DNA of 64,000 nucleotides from Inia geoffrensis (lineage: Eukaryota > Chordata > Mammalia > Artiodactyla > Iniidae): positions 10,076,597 to 10,140,596 of the forward strand of contig CM070909.1 in the NCBI GenBank assembly GCA_036417435.1, read 5' to 3'. The notes beneath the pieces are model-generated. The model saw only the letters and a program-made list of their open reading frames with translations, did not search any database and had not been told where the DNA came from. The translations under genes and the position numbers were made by a program. Positions 53,761-64,000 of the stretch are shown here, one piece after another. Within the stretch, counting starts at the first letter, position 1. Each line of letters starts with the position of its first letter.

Positions 53761-53813
53761 CCATATTACTGTGTCTTTAAAATTGGGTTTGGCTGCATAT
53801 GTCAGGCAAACTC

Positions 53814-53858
53814 AATAGATTGCTTATGCAATCTATTGCTTATTGCTTATGCAATCTA
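53814..53858. promoter_or_regulatory. Palindromic, tandem C/EBP-like cluster upstream of AICDA
   Basis: AATAGATTGC-TTAT-GCAATCTATT (53814-53837) is a hairpin with 10-bp arms, and ATTGCTTATGCAATCTA is repeated immediately downstream. TTATGCAAT resembles a C/EBP site. It lies about 5.7 kb before the AICDA start. Function is inferred only. Confidence 0.3.
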
Positions 53859-54460
53859 AAAATGATACAATTTCTCTCCCACATAGAAAATGTAGACTGT
53901 TGGACTAGTGAGTAATTAAATCTAAATCTAATTGAAGCATGGACTTTGGAGCTCTTTGTTTTGTCAAAAGAGTCTCTGTTGGCCACTTTTAGCCAGAATG
54001 TTTTCCCATCTCTCAGTTCACTGATGGAACGTGAGTCTTAGCCAGGCAGCAAAGAGAAATAAACACTACATATTGGGAAACATACAAGACCAGGCAGTAT
54101 GGGAGAGAACAGAGAAAGGTGGCCATCAAGTCAGTTCCTCCAAATTAGTTTCCAAAGCAGAATTATCTGTAGATATTTATTCTGTTTTATAAATTAGATT
54201 TGATAGGGTTGGCAGAATCTAATAAACACAAAATAGTCAATGTACATTTTTGTATCCTATCTCCTGTTTCGAAAATCTTACTTTTCAGTGTATAGGCTAC
54301 ATAAAGAAGATTCTCTCCAACATACACAAATGTTTTAGATATCCAGTACTTGAAAATGAAGGTGTTAGGGAGGAAAAAAAATCTACTGTGTTTGTTTTGA
54401 TGTTCTATCCCTTCGGGGGCAACTCAAAAAGTGCTTCTGTAAGTAATTTATAAAAAGCAG

Positions 54461-54673
54461 GGCTTCCCTGGTGGCGCAGTGGTTGGGAGTCCGCCCGCCA
54501 ATGCAGGGGACGTGGGTTTGTGCCCCGGTCCGGGAGGATCCCACATGCTGCGGAGCGGCTGGGCCCGTGAGCCATGGCCGCTGAGCCTGCGCGTCCGGAG
54601 CCTGTGCTCCGCAACGGGAGAGGCCACAACGGTGAGAGGCCTGCGTACCGCAAAAAAAAAAAAAAAAAAAAAA
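54461..54673 (+). repeat. CHR-type SINE, long poly-A
   Basis: GGGCTTCCCTGGTGGCGCAG to GCGTACCGC followed by over 20 A residues. Confidence 0.93.
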
Positions 54674-54810
54674 TCTTTGAAAACTGAAATTCATTCAATA
54701 TTTATTGAAGGCCTGTTATGAGAAAGCTGAGCTTTGAAGGGGAACAATTATGCACATTATAGTTCAAGGAATTTATAATTTTGTTTAAAGCTTTAAAATA
54801 GACAATACTG

Positions 54811-55027
54811 GAACTTCCCTGGTGGTCCAGTGGTTAAGAATCTGCCTTCCAATGCAGAGGACACGGGTTTGATCCCTGGTTGGGGAGCTAAGATCCCACA
54901 TGCCATGTGGCAACTAAGCCTGCGTGCTCTAGGGCCTGCGTGCTGAAACTGCTGAGGCCACGTGCTGCAACGAAAGATCCTGCATGCCACAACTAAGACC
55001 CGATGCAGCCAAGTAAATAAATAAAAA
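54811..55027 (+). repeat. CHR-type SINE with 16-bp TSD
   Basis: GGAACTTCCCTGGTGGTCCA to AAGTAAATAAATAAAAA. Exact TSD TAAAATAGACAATACT at 54794-54809 and 55028-55043. Confidence 0.93.
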
Positions 55028-55798
55028 TAAAATAGACAATACTTAAAATGACAATATAAACAAATTAAATGTCAATAAAAGACTAAAATAAAATGACAGA
55101 ATCATAGCATCTCAAAGTTGAAGGGACCTTAGCGTTCATCTAGCCCTGTGCTTCTCAAAATGGGATACACATATCTTTACACCTAAATTTGAGTACATGG
55201 CAATATATCAGGGAGTAGGTCAAAACTACAAGATAAACAGGTCGTTATCCTACAGCATAAAAGTTTTCCAAAGTTATGGGGAAAATAGTGTTTGTATTTA
55301 AAGTTATTTAGAGTAACATAATATGCATGTTAGTTTTCCTTACACTTACGCTTTTCCCCATTACCCTCTATCACCCCCATTTCAAAAGTAAAATTCCTCA
55401 TGACATGGAAGGTTTCAACAATTTTTATTCTCCCCATATGGAGAGTAAGCCCACATCTGGCAGGCCCACAGGCAAATAGAGTATCGTGTAAAATGTTAAA
55501 GAGGAAACATAGATTCCAGGGAAATTTCAGCCCAACATTGGGGGCGGTTTTAGATTATAGCCTCAGATACTCAGCATTTCTTATTTTACTCTTCTTTATA
55601 GGACAGTTTAATGGGAAAAGCAAATAGAGAACCAATGATTCCACAATTCTTTGTAGAGAATTTTTGCTAAAGCATCCCAAACAGTGGTCTCCTACCCTCT
55701 TGTTTAATCCCGTTAACAGGACACCATTGCCCACTCGGTGCCATGAGTTCAGAGGAAGGAGAGACTCCATAATCTAAAGCTTCATAGTAGACCAGTTC

Positions 55799-56126
55799 TT
55801 TTTTTTTTTCTTCTATACATTTATTTATTTATTTATTTTTGTCTGAGTTGGGTCTTTGTTGCTGTGCGTGGGCTTTCTTTAGTTGAGGCGAGCGGGGGCT
55901 ACTCTTTGTTGCGGTGCACAGGCTTCTCGTTGCGGTGGCTTCTCTTGCTGCAGAGCACAGGCTCTAGGTTCACAGGCTTCAGTAGTTGTGGCAGATGGGC
56001 TTCAGTAGTTGTGGCCCACGGGCTTAGTTGCTCCACAGCATGTAGGATCTTCCCGGACCAGGGCTCGAACCCGTGTCCACTGCATTGACAGGTGGATTCT
56101 TAACCACTGCACCACCAGGGAAGCCC
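55799..56126 (-). repeat. CHR-type SINE
   Basis: TTTATTTTTGTCTGAGTTGG to CCACCAGGGAAGCCC. TSD like TAGACCTAGTTCTT. Confidence 0.9.
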
Positions 56127-56129
56127 TAG

Positions 56130-57590
56130 ACCTAGTTCTTGATTGAGACTCTGATGAATGTATAAAATTTTAATAAATAAAGAGTACAGAGCAGAGAGTT
56201 TCTGGAGAGCAGTCTTGAAGATGGACTTGGGCCCTACAACTGGACCTTTCACCTGTGAAACACAAGACATTGGGAAAGAGTTCTTTGCAAAGTCATTCCA
56301 AGAATCGACTTAGCTTTACTGTGTGAGTGAGAAAGCAAGGTATCTGGAATACATGAATATGCTTGATAAAATTTCTCATCCTCTCTCCAAGGGGCAGAAA
56401 ACATAAACAAAGGCAGGACTGTAGGAATGGGCTTCCTATGTTTTAGTAACAAGTAGCTTATTCTGGTTTGAGTGATGGCTCATAACAAAAAATAATGACA
56501 GATAAAAATGAGATGACATTCATAGTTCATATAAGCTGCTTAAGGAATGCTTTCTAACTAAATGGAGACTTAAATAACTTGCATAATGGCTGTAAAAAAA
56601 TTATTAAAGAGGCATGATTCATCCAGCATAAGGAAATAACTTTATTTCTCAGAAATCTATTGTTCCTGCTCACCTTTTTTCTGTTAAAGGAAAGAAAAAT
56701 ACATCTCTTATGATGACAATAGCATTTTTCATTCCTGGAGATTTGGAGTTAGTGAGATTAAAAGAAACAATTTTGTGGGGTTTCCTTCAGCTATTTTGAA
56801 AGTTATTTTCCTTACTACTCTCTCCCCTCACCAGCTTCTCTTGAAAAGTTAAAAACCACAGAAACAACATGACTTGGAAATTGTGCCTCTGGTGGCTGAG
56901 TTAAGTCTTGGACATCTGGACGTCACCATGGGTAACCTTCATGAGAAGAACAAAACAAGGTGGTGGGGTTTCGTTATGGCCAGTGTGTGAGGCCAGAAGG
57001 CCCCCTGGGAATTCTTCAGGGTATCCATTCCTGTGTCTGAGAGATGAGATGCTCAGACAATGACTCCCCAGACCACTATTTTTGGACACCAGGTAGATTG
57101 TTCAATATGATACTTTGTTGTTTTTGAAAAGAGCCCAAAAAGGTTTCCACGTGGGTTAAAGTGTGGTTTTTGGAGTGCTTCAACTTCTGCATTTCCCAAT
57201 TTTTGTTTTTCTCACTTTACTGCCAGGCATATTACTGAATTTCTCTGGGGGTATGAAGAAGTTGAGGGACATATACAGGAATTACTCACTCGGCTTCTGC
57301 TGTGCAGCTGCCCAGGACTTATCGAGGTTGAGAGAACAGATACATATTCATCAAAAGCCTGGGGTTGGTCAAAGGTCTAAAAGAGTTGTTTTTGATGGGA
57401 ACATTAACCAAAGCTTCAATGATCACACACATACAAGAAAGAATAAAAAGATAGGTTTCTATAATCAAACATATGAAAACTTGAATTCTGTCTCCACCAT
57501 TTCCTAGTGAATTGTCTTTGGGTGTTGACTGATGCCATATGTTTTTTAGTTTCCCCATGTATAAAATGTGAATAAATAATAGTAATACTA
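56130..57590. other. Intergenic stretch upstream of AICDA, nothing recognised
   Basis: Mostly unique sequence; the 114-codon frame at 57163-57507 shows no domain. No repeat family is recognised. Confidence 0.35.
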
Positions 57591-57599
57591 GCTAACCTT

Positions 57600-57740
57600 T
57601 TTTGTGCACTTAATTTATGCCAGGTTCTGTGCTAAGCATGTTGTATATATTATCTCACTTAAGTCTAAGAGGTAGGAACTGTTATCTCAATTTTCAGATG
57701 TGAACACTGAGGCCCAAAGAGTTGAAATCATTATCTTATG
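57600..57740 (-). repeat. MIR fragment
   Basis: GCCAGGTTCTGTGCTAAGCA then TTCAGATGTGAACACTGAGG, antisense MIR. Confidence 0.65.
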
Positions 57741-57839
57741 ATTGCTAAAAATAATTTAAAATTAGTGGCTCTGCATGTGGCCTACTGCAGGGAAGGTATG
57801 CCATAAGAATAACTACTTTTATAAAACAGTATCTTCTAG

Positions 57840-58189
57840 GGACTTCCCTGGTGGCGCAGTGGTTAAGAATCCACCTGCCAATGCTAGGGGACACGGGTTT
57901 GAGCCCTGGTCCAGGAAGATCCCACACACTGCGGAGCAACTAAGCCCATGCACCACAACTACTGAGCCTATGCTCTAGAGCCCACGAGCCACAACTACTG
58001 AGCCCGTGTGCCACAACTACTGAAGCCTGTGTGCCTAGAGCCTGGGCTCTGCAACGCGAAGCCACCGCAACGAGAAGCCCGCACACTGCAACAAAGAGTA
58101 GACCCTGCTCACCCCAACTAGAGAAAGCCTGCACACAGCAGCAAAGACCCAACACAGCCAAATAAATAAAATAAATAAAATTTTAAAAA
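57840..58189 (+). repeat. CHR-type SINE, full length
   Basis: GGGACTTCCCTGGTGGCGCA to an AAATAAATAAAATTTTAAAA tail. TSD AGTATCTTCTA. Confidence 0.92.
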
Positions 58190-58555
58190 AAGTAGTATCT
58201 TCTAATATCTGATAATATTAAGGAGACCAGATACTTGAAAAAATAAATTATTATCATCAAAGTTAACTCCTCCCATGGTTCAAAATTTTCTGATTAGCAA
58301 TAAAATATGAGTGTATAATTTTGAGGTTCTCATACTTTGAGGTTTGAGCAAGTGTATAAAATTGCATGTTCCAGTGTTTAATCCCTGCAGATTTTTTTTG
58401 ACTCAGTGATTCTGGAGTGCAGCCCAGGACTCTGCCTTCTCAACAAACACCCATTAATTCCAAGCAGGTAGTTAGTTTACATTGGCCTAGTAGACCTCTA
58501 AAGTCTTCCCCAGTGGTAAAATTCTATGATTATGTGACTTTATATACTTTTGAAA

Positions 58556-58580
58556 AAGTGTGTGTGTGTGTGTGTGTGTG
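58556..58580. repeat. (TG)n microsatellite
   Basis: About 11 TG units. Confidence 0.85.
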
Positions 58581-58762
58581 ATGTGTTTGTTTGCTTACTT
58601 AGTAAGCAATTGAAATGCCAGGGAAAATGAGAAATTCTCCAAATAACATGCAGGTCTTTCTCTTTGTGGGTATGTGTATTCCCAAGACCAAATTCCATAG
58701 TATTTATTTGCTCAGTGATGTACTATAAGCAGTGATGTGATTTCATTGGTAGAGATAATCTT

Positions 58763-59119
58763 TTTTTAAAAAAAATATTTATTTATTTATTTATTTTTGG
58801 CTGCGTGAGGTCTTCGTTGCTGTGTGTGGGCTTTCTCTAGTTGTGTTGAGCAGGGGCTACTCTTCGTTGCGGTGAGAGGGCTTTTCCTTGCGGTGGCTTC
58901 TCTTGTTGCAGAGCCCGGGCTCTAGGCACGCGGGCTTCAGGAGTTGTGGCACGTGGGCTCAGTAGCTGTGGCTCGTGGGCTCTAGAGCTCAGGATCAGTA
59001 GTTGTGGCGTACAGCCTTAGTTGCTCTGCACCATGTGGGATCTTCCCGGACCAGGGATTGAGCCTGTGTCCCCTGCATTAGCAGGCGGATTCTTAACCAC
59101 TGCACCACCTGGGAAGTTC
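58763..59119 (-). repeat. CHR-type SINE with 16-bp TSD
   Basis: TTTATTTTTGGCTGCGTGAG to CCACCTGGGAAGTTC. Exact TSD TGGTAGAGATAATCTT at 58747-58762 and 59120-59135. Confidence 0.93.
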
Positions 59120-59391
59120 TGGTAGAGATAATCTTGATAAAAACAGCTCTAAAAAGAATAAGGGACAGGTTCTGAAGTAAGGATAGCAGATAAAATGTAA
59201 CCTGCAGAACTGCTATTCTCTACTCTGTCCAGTGACCAACACTCATTGGTCACTAGATCATCCTCTCTAGGAAGCCCTGGCACCATATTGACAAATTCTT
59301 CCTTCTTGGCTGTCACCTTTTTTGAAGATCTGTGTTGATCACTGCCTTCTGCAATAATCATTCCATCACTACTAATTAGATCACATCACCT

Positions 59392-59710
59392 TTTTTTTTT
59401 TTTAAATAAACTTATTTATTTTATTTATTTATTTTTGGCTGTGTTGGGTCTTAGTTGCGGCACAGGGGATCCTTCGTTGCGGTGTACGGTCTCCTCTCTA
59501 GTTGTGGTGGGTGAGCTCCACAGCTCAGTAGCTGTGGTGCACAGGCTCTCTTGTTGTGGCGTGGGCTCCAGAGTGCGCGGGCTCTGTCGTGTGGCATGCG
59601 GGCTTAGTTGCCCCGTGGCATGTGGGATCTTAGTTCCCTGACCAGGGATCAAACCCGGATCCCCTGCATTGGAAGGTGGATTCTTAACCACTGGGCCACC
59701 AGGGAAGTTC
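59392..59710 (-). repeat. CHR-type SINE
   Basis: TTTATTTTTGGCTGTGTTGG to GCCACCAGGGAAGTTCCC. TSD CACATCACCT. Confidence 0.9.
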
Positions 59711-60099
59711 CCACATCACCTGTTGATTTAACTAAATTCAGTATCTTTGAGATTTGAGAAACAGCTACTTGATATCAAATAGTCCCAAATTCCTTAGTGT
59801 GTGAACCTGGTTTCCTACCCCCAATAAGACCCCCATGTTTTTCACCACCCCCAACCCATCCACACATTGGCTAAATGCACCACCAAGATCTCTTCAGTTT
59901 GTTACCAGAGGACAGGAAGAGTCAATTTCCTCAGCGCAATTAGAAACGGTACACTCAGCACCTTGGTTACTTTATTCAGCATGGCCCTGCCTCTCACATG
60001 CCCTGGTTACTTTAGACCTCCATCCACAGGTTCCTTAAAGGAGGTATGGCTACAACATAAAAAGTAAAGTAGAAGTTCTTCCTATTAGTAACTTATGTC

Positions 60100-60420
60100 C
60101 TATACAGATAACCTTAAATCCTGATTATGGCAGACACAAAAGGCCACACAGTGTATGATTCCACTTATATGAAATATCCGGAGTAGATAGATCCAGAGAG
60201 GCAGAAAGCAGACTGATGGCTATTCAGGTGCTTGAGGGAGCAGGGAATAGTTATGACTGCTTAATGGATATGGGATTTTCTTTTCAGGGTGATGAAAAAA
60301 GTTTTGAAAGTAGATAGAGGGGGTAGTTGAACAACAATGTATGCGTTAAATATCACTGAATTTTATACTTTAAATGGTTATCTTTATGTCATGTGAATTT
60401 CACCTAAATAAAAAATTTTA
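60100..60420 (+). mobile_element. Old LINE-1 3' end
   Basis: Sense L1 terminus (GTATGATTCCACTTATATGA; ATTTCACCTAAATAAAAAAT). Confidence 0.75.
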
Positions 60421-60904
60421 AGATTCAAGGGACTGAACACCCGGAAAAAGGGTGAGAGTGATGAGGGGTATTCTCTCAGCTGTTGGTATGTGAAAGCAGA
60501 GGAGAAAGTCCATAATAAGAGAGGCAAAGGTGATATATACCGTGGAACAGAGGAGAAGAAAGAATAGAAATGGGAATGGGAAGAAAGAACCCAGACAGAA
60601 ATGGGAAATTCAGTTGCTTACATGGTGCTTACAGGGAACTGAAGGCTATGGGTGGGACCGTACAAACTTAAGCATCTCACTGTCCCTGAACAAGAGGAAA
60701 CACAGTATAAATTAAAGCATTGCTTTATCTCTGATCAAAAAATAAAAGCTGAAAAGAAAACATGTGTCATTGTCAGAGGTGAAAGTAGAAGCAAGTTGAG
60801 TAATAAAGTCGCTACTGTAACCTCATTGATGGAAGAGACCATGTCTTACTCATCTTTGTATCCCCAGCACTGTGCCAGGCTCAAAAGTTGTTGACCTAAA
60901 GATA

Positions 60905-61345
60905 ATGACTCACACTGACATGGGGGCCTATGTGCCAAGTGCTATTCTTTCTTTTTTAAAAAAAAATTTATTTGGCTGCATTGGGTCTTAGTTGCGGAAC
61001 ATGAGCTCTTCATTGCGGCATCTTTCATCACAGCGGGCTCGGGCTCAGTAGTTGCGTCTTGCGAGCTCTAGAGTGTGCGGGCTTAGTGGCCCCGCAGCAT
61101 GTGGGATCTTAGCTCCCCGGCCAGGGATCGAACCTGCGTCCCCTGCATTGGAAGGCGGATTCTTAACCACTGGACCAGCATGGAAGTCCCCCAAGTGCTA
61201 TTCTAAACATCTAATTCATTTGATCTTAAAATAGTCCCCAGGTTCAAAGACATTGTGCTCTCCTTTTACAGATGAGGAAACTGAGGCACAGAAAGGTTAA
61301 GCTCACAATGATGGAGTCAGGATTGGCACCCATGTGGCCTAGCAC
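60905..61345 (-). repeat. MIR element split by a SINE
   Basis: GATGAGGAAACTGAGGCACA at about 61272 is the antisense MIR core. The SINE at 60949-61190 interrupts it with TSD CCAAGTGCTATTCT. Confidence 0.75.
60949..61190 (-). repeat. CHR-type SINE with 14-bp TSD in MIR
   Basis: TTATTTGGCTGCATTGGGTC to GACCAGCATGGAAGTCCC. TSD CCAAGTGCTATTCT at 60935-60948 and 61191-61204. Confidence 0.91.
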
Positions 61346-61729
61346 AGTGTTTGTGTTTGAAACCCTTTCTCAATTTCCTGAAGAAATCAAAGAAACCATG
61401 ATGAAAAGGTTGAGTAAACTATTTCTCCATCCTTCTGAGAAGAGGAAAAACATGACCATCTTTGGCATTTCACATGTTCTCCCATGTTCTTCTAACCAGA
61501 TCCATGGCTCACAACTATTGGCTGTCTCCACAAAATTCCAGAGAAGCACAGTTGCTGGGTAGTACGTGTGGTGTATGAAAGCAAAGCGGCCACCTGCAGT
61601 CTAGATTCCCTTACAAACCTTTAGCAAGCTAGTAGACTACCTCTGATTTCTAAACAAGATGTTATTGAGTCCTTTTGCAACTGAGTGAGCATTAACCTAA
61701 GCTTTAGAACTTAGTTCAGGCATGGTTCT

Positions 61730-61905
61730 GCCACACTAAACTTTATCCAGTCAGTAGGGCTCTTCATTTCTCTAAACCTTGTTCCCTGTCTGAAAAATAG
61801 GAACAATGATCCCTCTTGCTGCCCACCTCACAGGGTCACTCTCAAAATGAAATAATGATGTTTGTTAAAATGAATGAACAAACAAAACACCTGGCAGAGC
61901 AGTAG
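61730..61905 (+). repeat. MIR fragment next to RPL18 pseudogene
   Basis: CCCTGTCTGAAAAATAGGAA and CACCTCACAGGGTCACTCTC match sense MIR. Confidence 0.65.
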
Positions 61906-61913
61906 GCTCCAAC

Positions 61914-62520
61914 ATGCGAGGGAACTTTGGCCACAACAAGGACCGAAGAGTTTAGGGCCGGGAGCTCGAGGCCAGGACATCTCCCGAAGGCTGTTTGTCA
62001 AGCTGTACAAGTTTCTAGCCAACCAACTCCACCTTCAGCCAAGTTGTGCTGAAGAAGTTGCTTATGAGTTGCTCTAAACAGCTGCCCCTGTCCCTTTCCT
62101 GGATGGTTGGGAAGATGAAGTTTCCTGACTGGGAAGACAGAATGGCTGTGGTTATGGGAGTTATACCTGATGATGCGCGTGTCTCAGTATAACCACCAAA
62201 CTGATGATGCACACCTGCCCAAAGTTCAGGTGTGCGCTTCAGGGGAGCAGCCGCGCCCAGAGTTGCATCCCAAAGGCTGAGCTGCATCCCCAAGGCCAGA
62301 GGCAAGATCCCTACTTTCCATCACCTGGCTCTGGACTCCCCCAAGAGCTGTGGCACCGTCCTGCCCTCCAGTCCTCTCAAGGGTTGCAAAGTGTCCAGGT
62401 GTCTGGGCGAGGCCCAGGGAACACCGCACAGCTCCACCCATCCTGTCTGCTCTCCAAGCGCCAGAGGCTGACCCGCCAGCCGCTGCTACAAAAACGAACC
62501 TGCCCTGCTAAAAGATTTTT
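61914..62520 (+). pseudogene. RPL18: RPL18 processed pseudogene
   Basis: An intron-less, decayed copy of the 60S ribosomal protein L18 mRNA. Recognisable pieces in shifting frames include [42 protein letters not shown] and the terminal GCTACAAAAAC. The end of the mRNA (AAAAGATTTTTG) is kept. A stop appears at codon 14 and the original stop TAA reads GAA. Frameshifts are numerous, and the middle carries a short duplication around CTGATGATGC at about 62171 and 62202. It lies just after a MIR fragment. Its identity is secure; it cannot encode L18. Confidence 0.88.
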
Positions 62521-62529
62521 GGATACTTA

Positions 62530-63280
62530 AAAAATTAAATTTAAATTAGGAAGCTCGAACTGTTGAGAAACTAGCATCAGTGGCATTGTACACCCTTAGG
62601 AGGCTTCCATACCTCTCCACGCAAAAGCTAATCCACAAGGGTGATCTCACTTTGTCACAAGAGAAAGAAAGGAGAGTCAACCTACTCAAGGACAGTTAGG
62701 GAGAAACCAATCGGCTTAACTAGGAAAAAAGTCCCATAGTTTTACTACATAATAGTCTTACAGGCGCCAAACCTTTGAATACATGGTCTTGTTAACCCCC
62801 AGAACCACTCATAAAGCAGATGTATCACCACCAATTTACAGGTATAACAGAGGTTATTAACTTAGGACCACACACCATGGGTGCTACATCAGGACTGGCC
62901 CGGAAACCAATATCAATTCTTTTATATTACTTGAAACAAACAGGATGATACAAATGCACCTGATGTAGGGTCTAGATACCCTGTGTTTAGATGATATAAT
63001 TTTTAGTTTTTTTTTTTAACATGGCAAGAGAAATTATCCTTGTCCTATGTCATTAGAACATACTGTGATTCTTCTGAATTGTAATTTAATTATTCATAAT
63101 TAAATTTAATTATGAATTATTGTACTTACCAATTTATTACACATTGTCAGGTTTTTCGATGCTTGGTAGCTAATGGCAGAGAAAAGAGCATAGTTGTTCA
63201 ACACAATTAAGTTATAGCTCAACTTCCAACAAACAAACTGGTTTCTCTTAATAGCCAATTAAGGAGCTGCCATGCATGAT
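62530..63280. other. Intergenic stretch with a 26-bp AT palindrome
   Basis: Unique AT-rich sequence. A perfect palindrome lies at 63092-63117 (half-site ATTCATAATTAAA). No gene is visible. Confidence 0.4.
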
Positions 63281-63297
63281 TTTATATGAACATTTTT

Positions 63298-63495
63298 TTT
63301 TTTCCGGTACGTGGGCCTCTCACCGTTGTGGCCTCTCCCATTGCGGAGCACAGGCTCCGGATGCACAGGCTCAGCGGCCATGGCTCATGGGCCCAGCCGC
63401 TCTGCAGCATGTGGGATCTTCCCAGACCAGGGCACGAACCCGTGTCCCGTGCATCGGCAGGCAGACTCTCAGCCACTGCGCCACCAGGGAAACCC
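63298..63495 (-). repeat. CHR-type SINE with 15-bp TSD
   Basis: TTTCCGGTACGTGGGCCTCT to GCCACCAGGGAAACCC. Exact TSD TATATGAACATTTTT at 63283-63297 and 63496-63510. Confidence 0.93.
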
Positions 63496-64000
63496 TATAT
63501 GAACATTTTTGAAGTACTTTTTTGTTTTCACATTGATTTTGATGTTAATATTACACATTTTCATAGGCTGATTTGTATTTATATTTATATTTATTTATAT
63601 TTATTTTCCTTCCCCCCTAAATCTCACCCATTTTCAAGAATGAATGAATATATGAGTGTTTTTCTATGCAGTTCTCACTACCCTTCATTGTAACTCCTTG
63701 TGTTTGACCATTTGGGACAGAACAGCATATTAGGAAAACATAGAATGACACAGTTGACACCTCAATGCCCATCAACCCCTTAAGTATAATTCAGGTTATT
63801 TTCCATTAAAATATTTCCTTATACTTGCTCAAAGTGCATCTATTACTTTTTCAAAGAGTTGGTGGGAGGTGAGTCTCACAAATGTGTGAGATCATTCCGA
63901 GTTCAACCCTTATTGATTGGTATGGAACTCCGATAATGTACTCCCCAAAACTACAGAGTACAGATTTATGGCTGGGTAAACACACAGAAGAAAGGAAAAG

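Noticed and set aside
62204..62530. 108-codon GC-rich open frame near the right end
   Set aside because: It is an out-of-frame reading of the RPL18 processed pseudogene.
48129..64000. Possible 3' end of MFAP5, the usual next gene beyond AICDA
   Set aside because: No MFAP5-like coding sequence is visible; the usual distance suggests it lies beyond the window.

Overview
This is mammalian nuclear DNA, almost certainly from a cetacean (whale or dolphin). More than fifty copies of tRNA-derived SINEs of the CHR type (head GGCTTCCCTGGTGGCGCAGTGG, B-box-like GGTTCGAGCC, TAAA-rich tail) fill the window. The lineage call rests on those SINEs and on the artiodactyl-like AID protein; I cannot name the species.

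Two protein-coding genes can be assembled exon by exon, and both read as intact. APOBEC1 lies on the + strand (coding exons 1251-1266, 5301-5328, 7157-7554, 8309-8427, 8873-9019; 235 aa). AICDA, encoding activation-induced cytidine deaminase (AID), lies on the - strand (48128-48121, 43675-43528, 41184-40911, 40425-40310, 39920-39867; 199 aa). They face each other tail to tail, about 31 kb apart. Both encode zinc-dependent polynucleotide cytidine deaminases with the HxE...PCxxC site intact. APOBEC1 edits mRNA (classically apoB). AID deaminates immunoglobulin genes during somatic hypermutation and class switching. All exon junctions keep frame and use GT/AG sites. AICDA also shows a HoxC4/Oct-like ATTTGAAT element and a GC box near its start, and an 8-mer miR-155 site in its 3' UTR.

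Layout: 1-1250, sequence upstream of APOBEC1; 1251-9019, APOBEC1; 9020-39200, repeat-rich intergenic DNA holding L1 and L2 fragments, several old LTRs, a 2-kb 5'-truncated L1, a hAT-type DNA element, nested SINEs and a chimeric retroposed transcript-SINE unit at 33551-34147; about 39200-48210, AICDA; 48210-64000, upstream DNA with L2, L1, SINEs, a palindromic C/EBP-like cluster near 53.8 kb and an RPL18 processed pseudogene at 61914-62520. Apart from a 493-codon fragment of L1 ORF2, I see no other protein-coding gene; nearly all remaining open frames come from SINEs or antisense L1 DNA.

No new multi-gene system is evident. The most informative points are an extra codon in AID's substrate-recognition loop, one residue fewer near the APOBEC1 C-terminus, the AICDA regulatory sites, and several insertions dated by their target-site duplications (TSDs).
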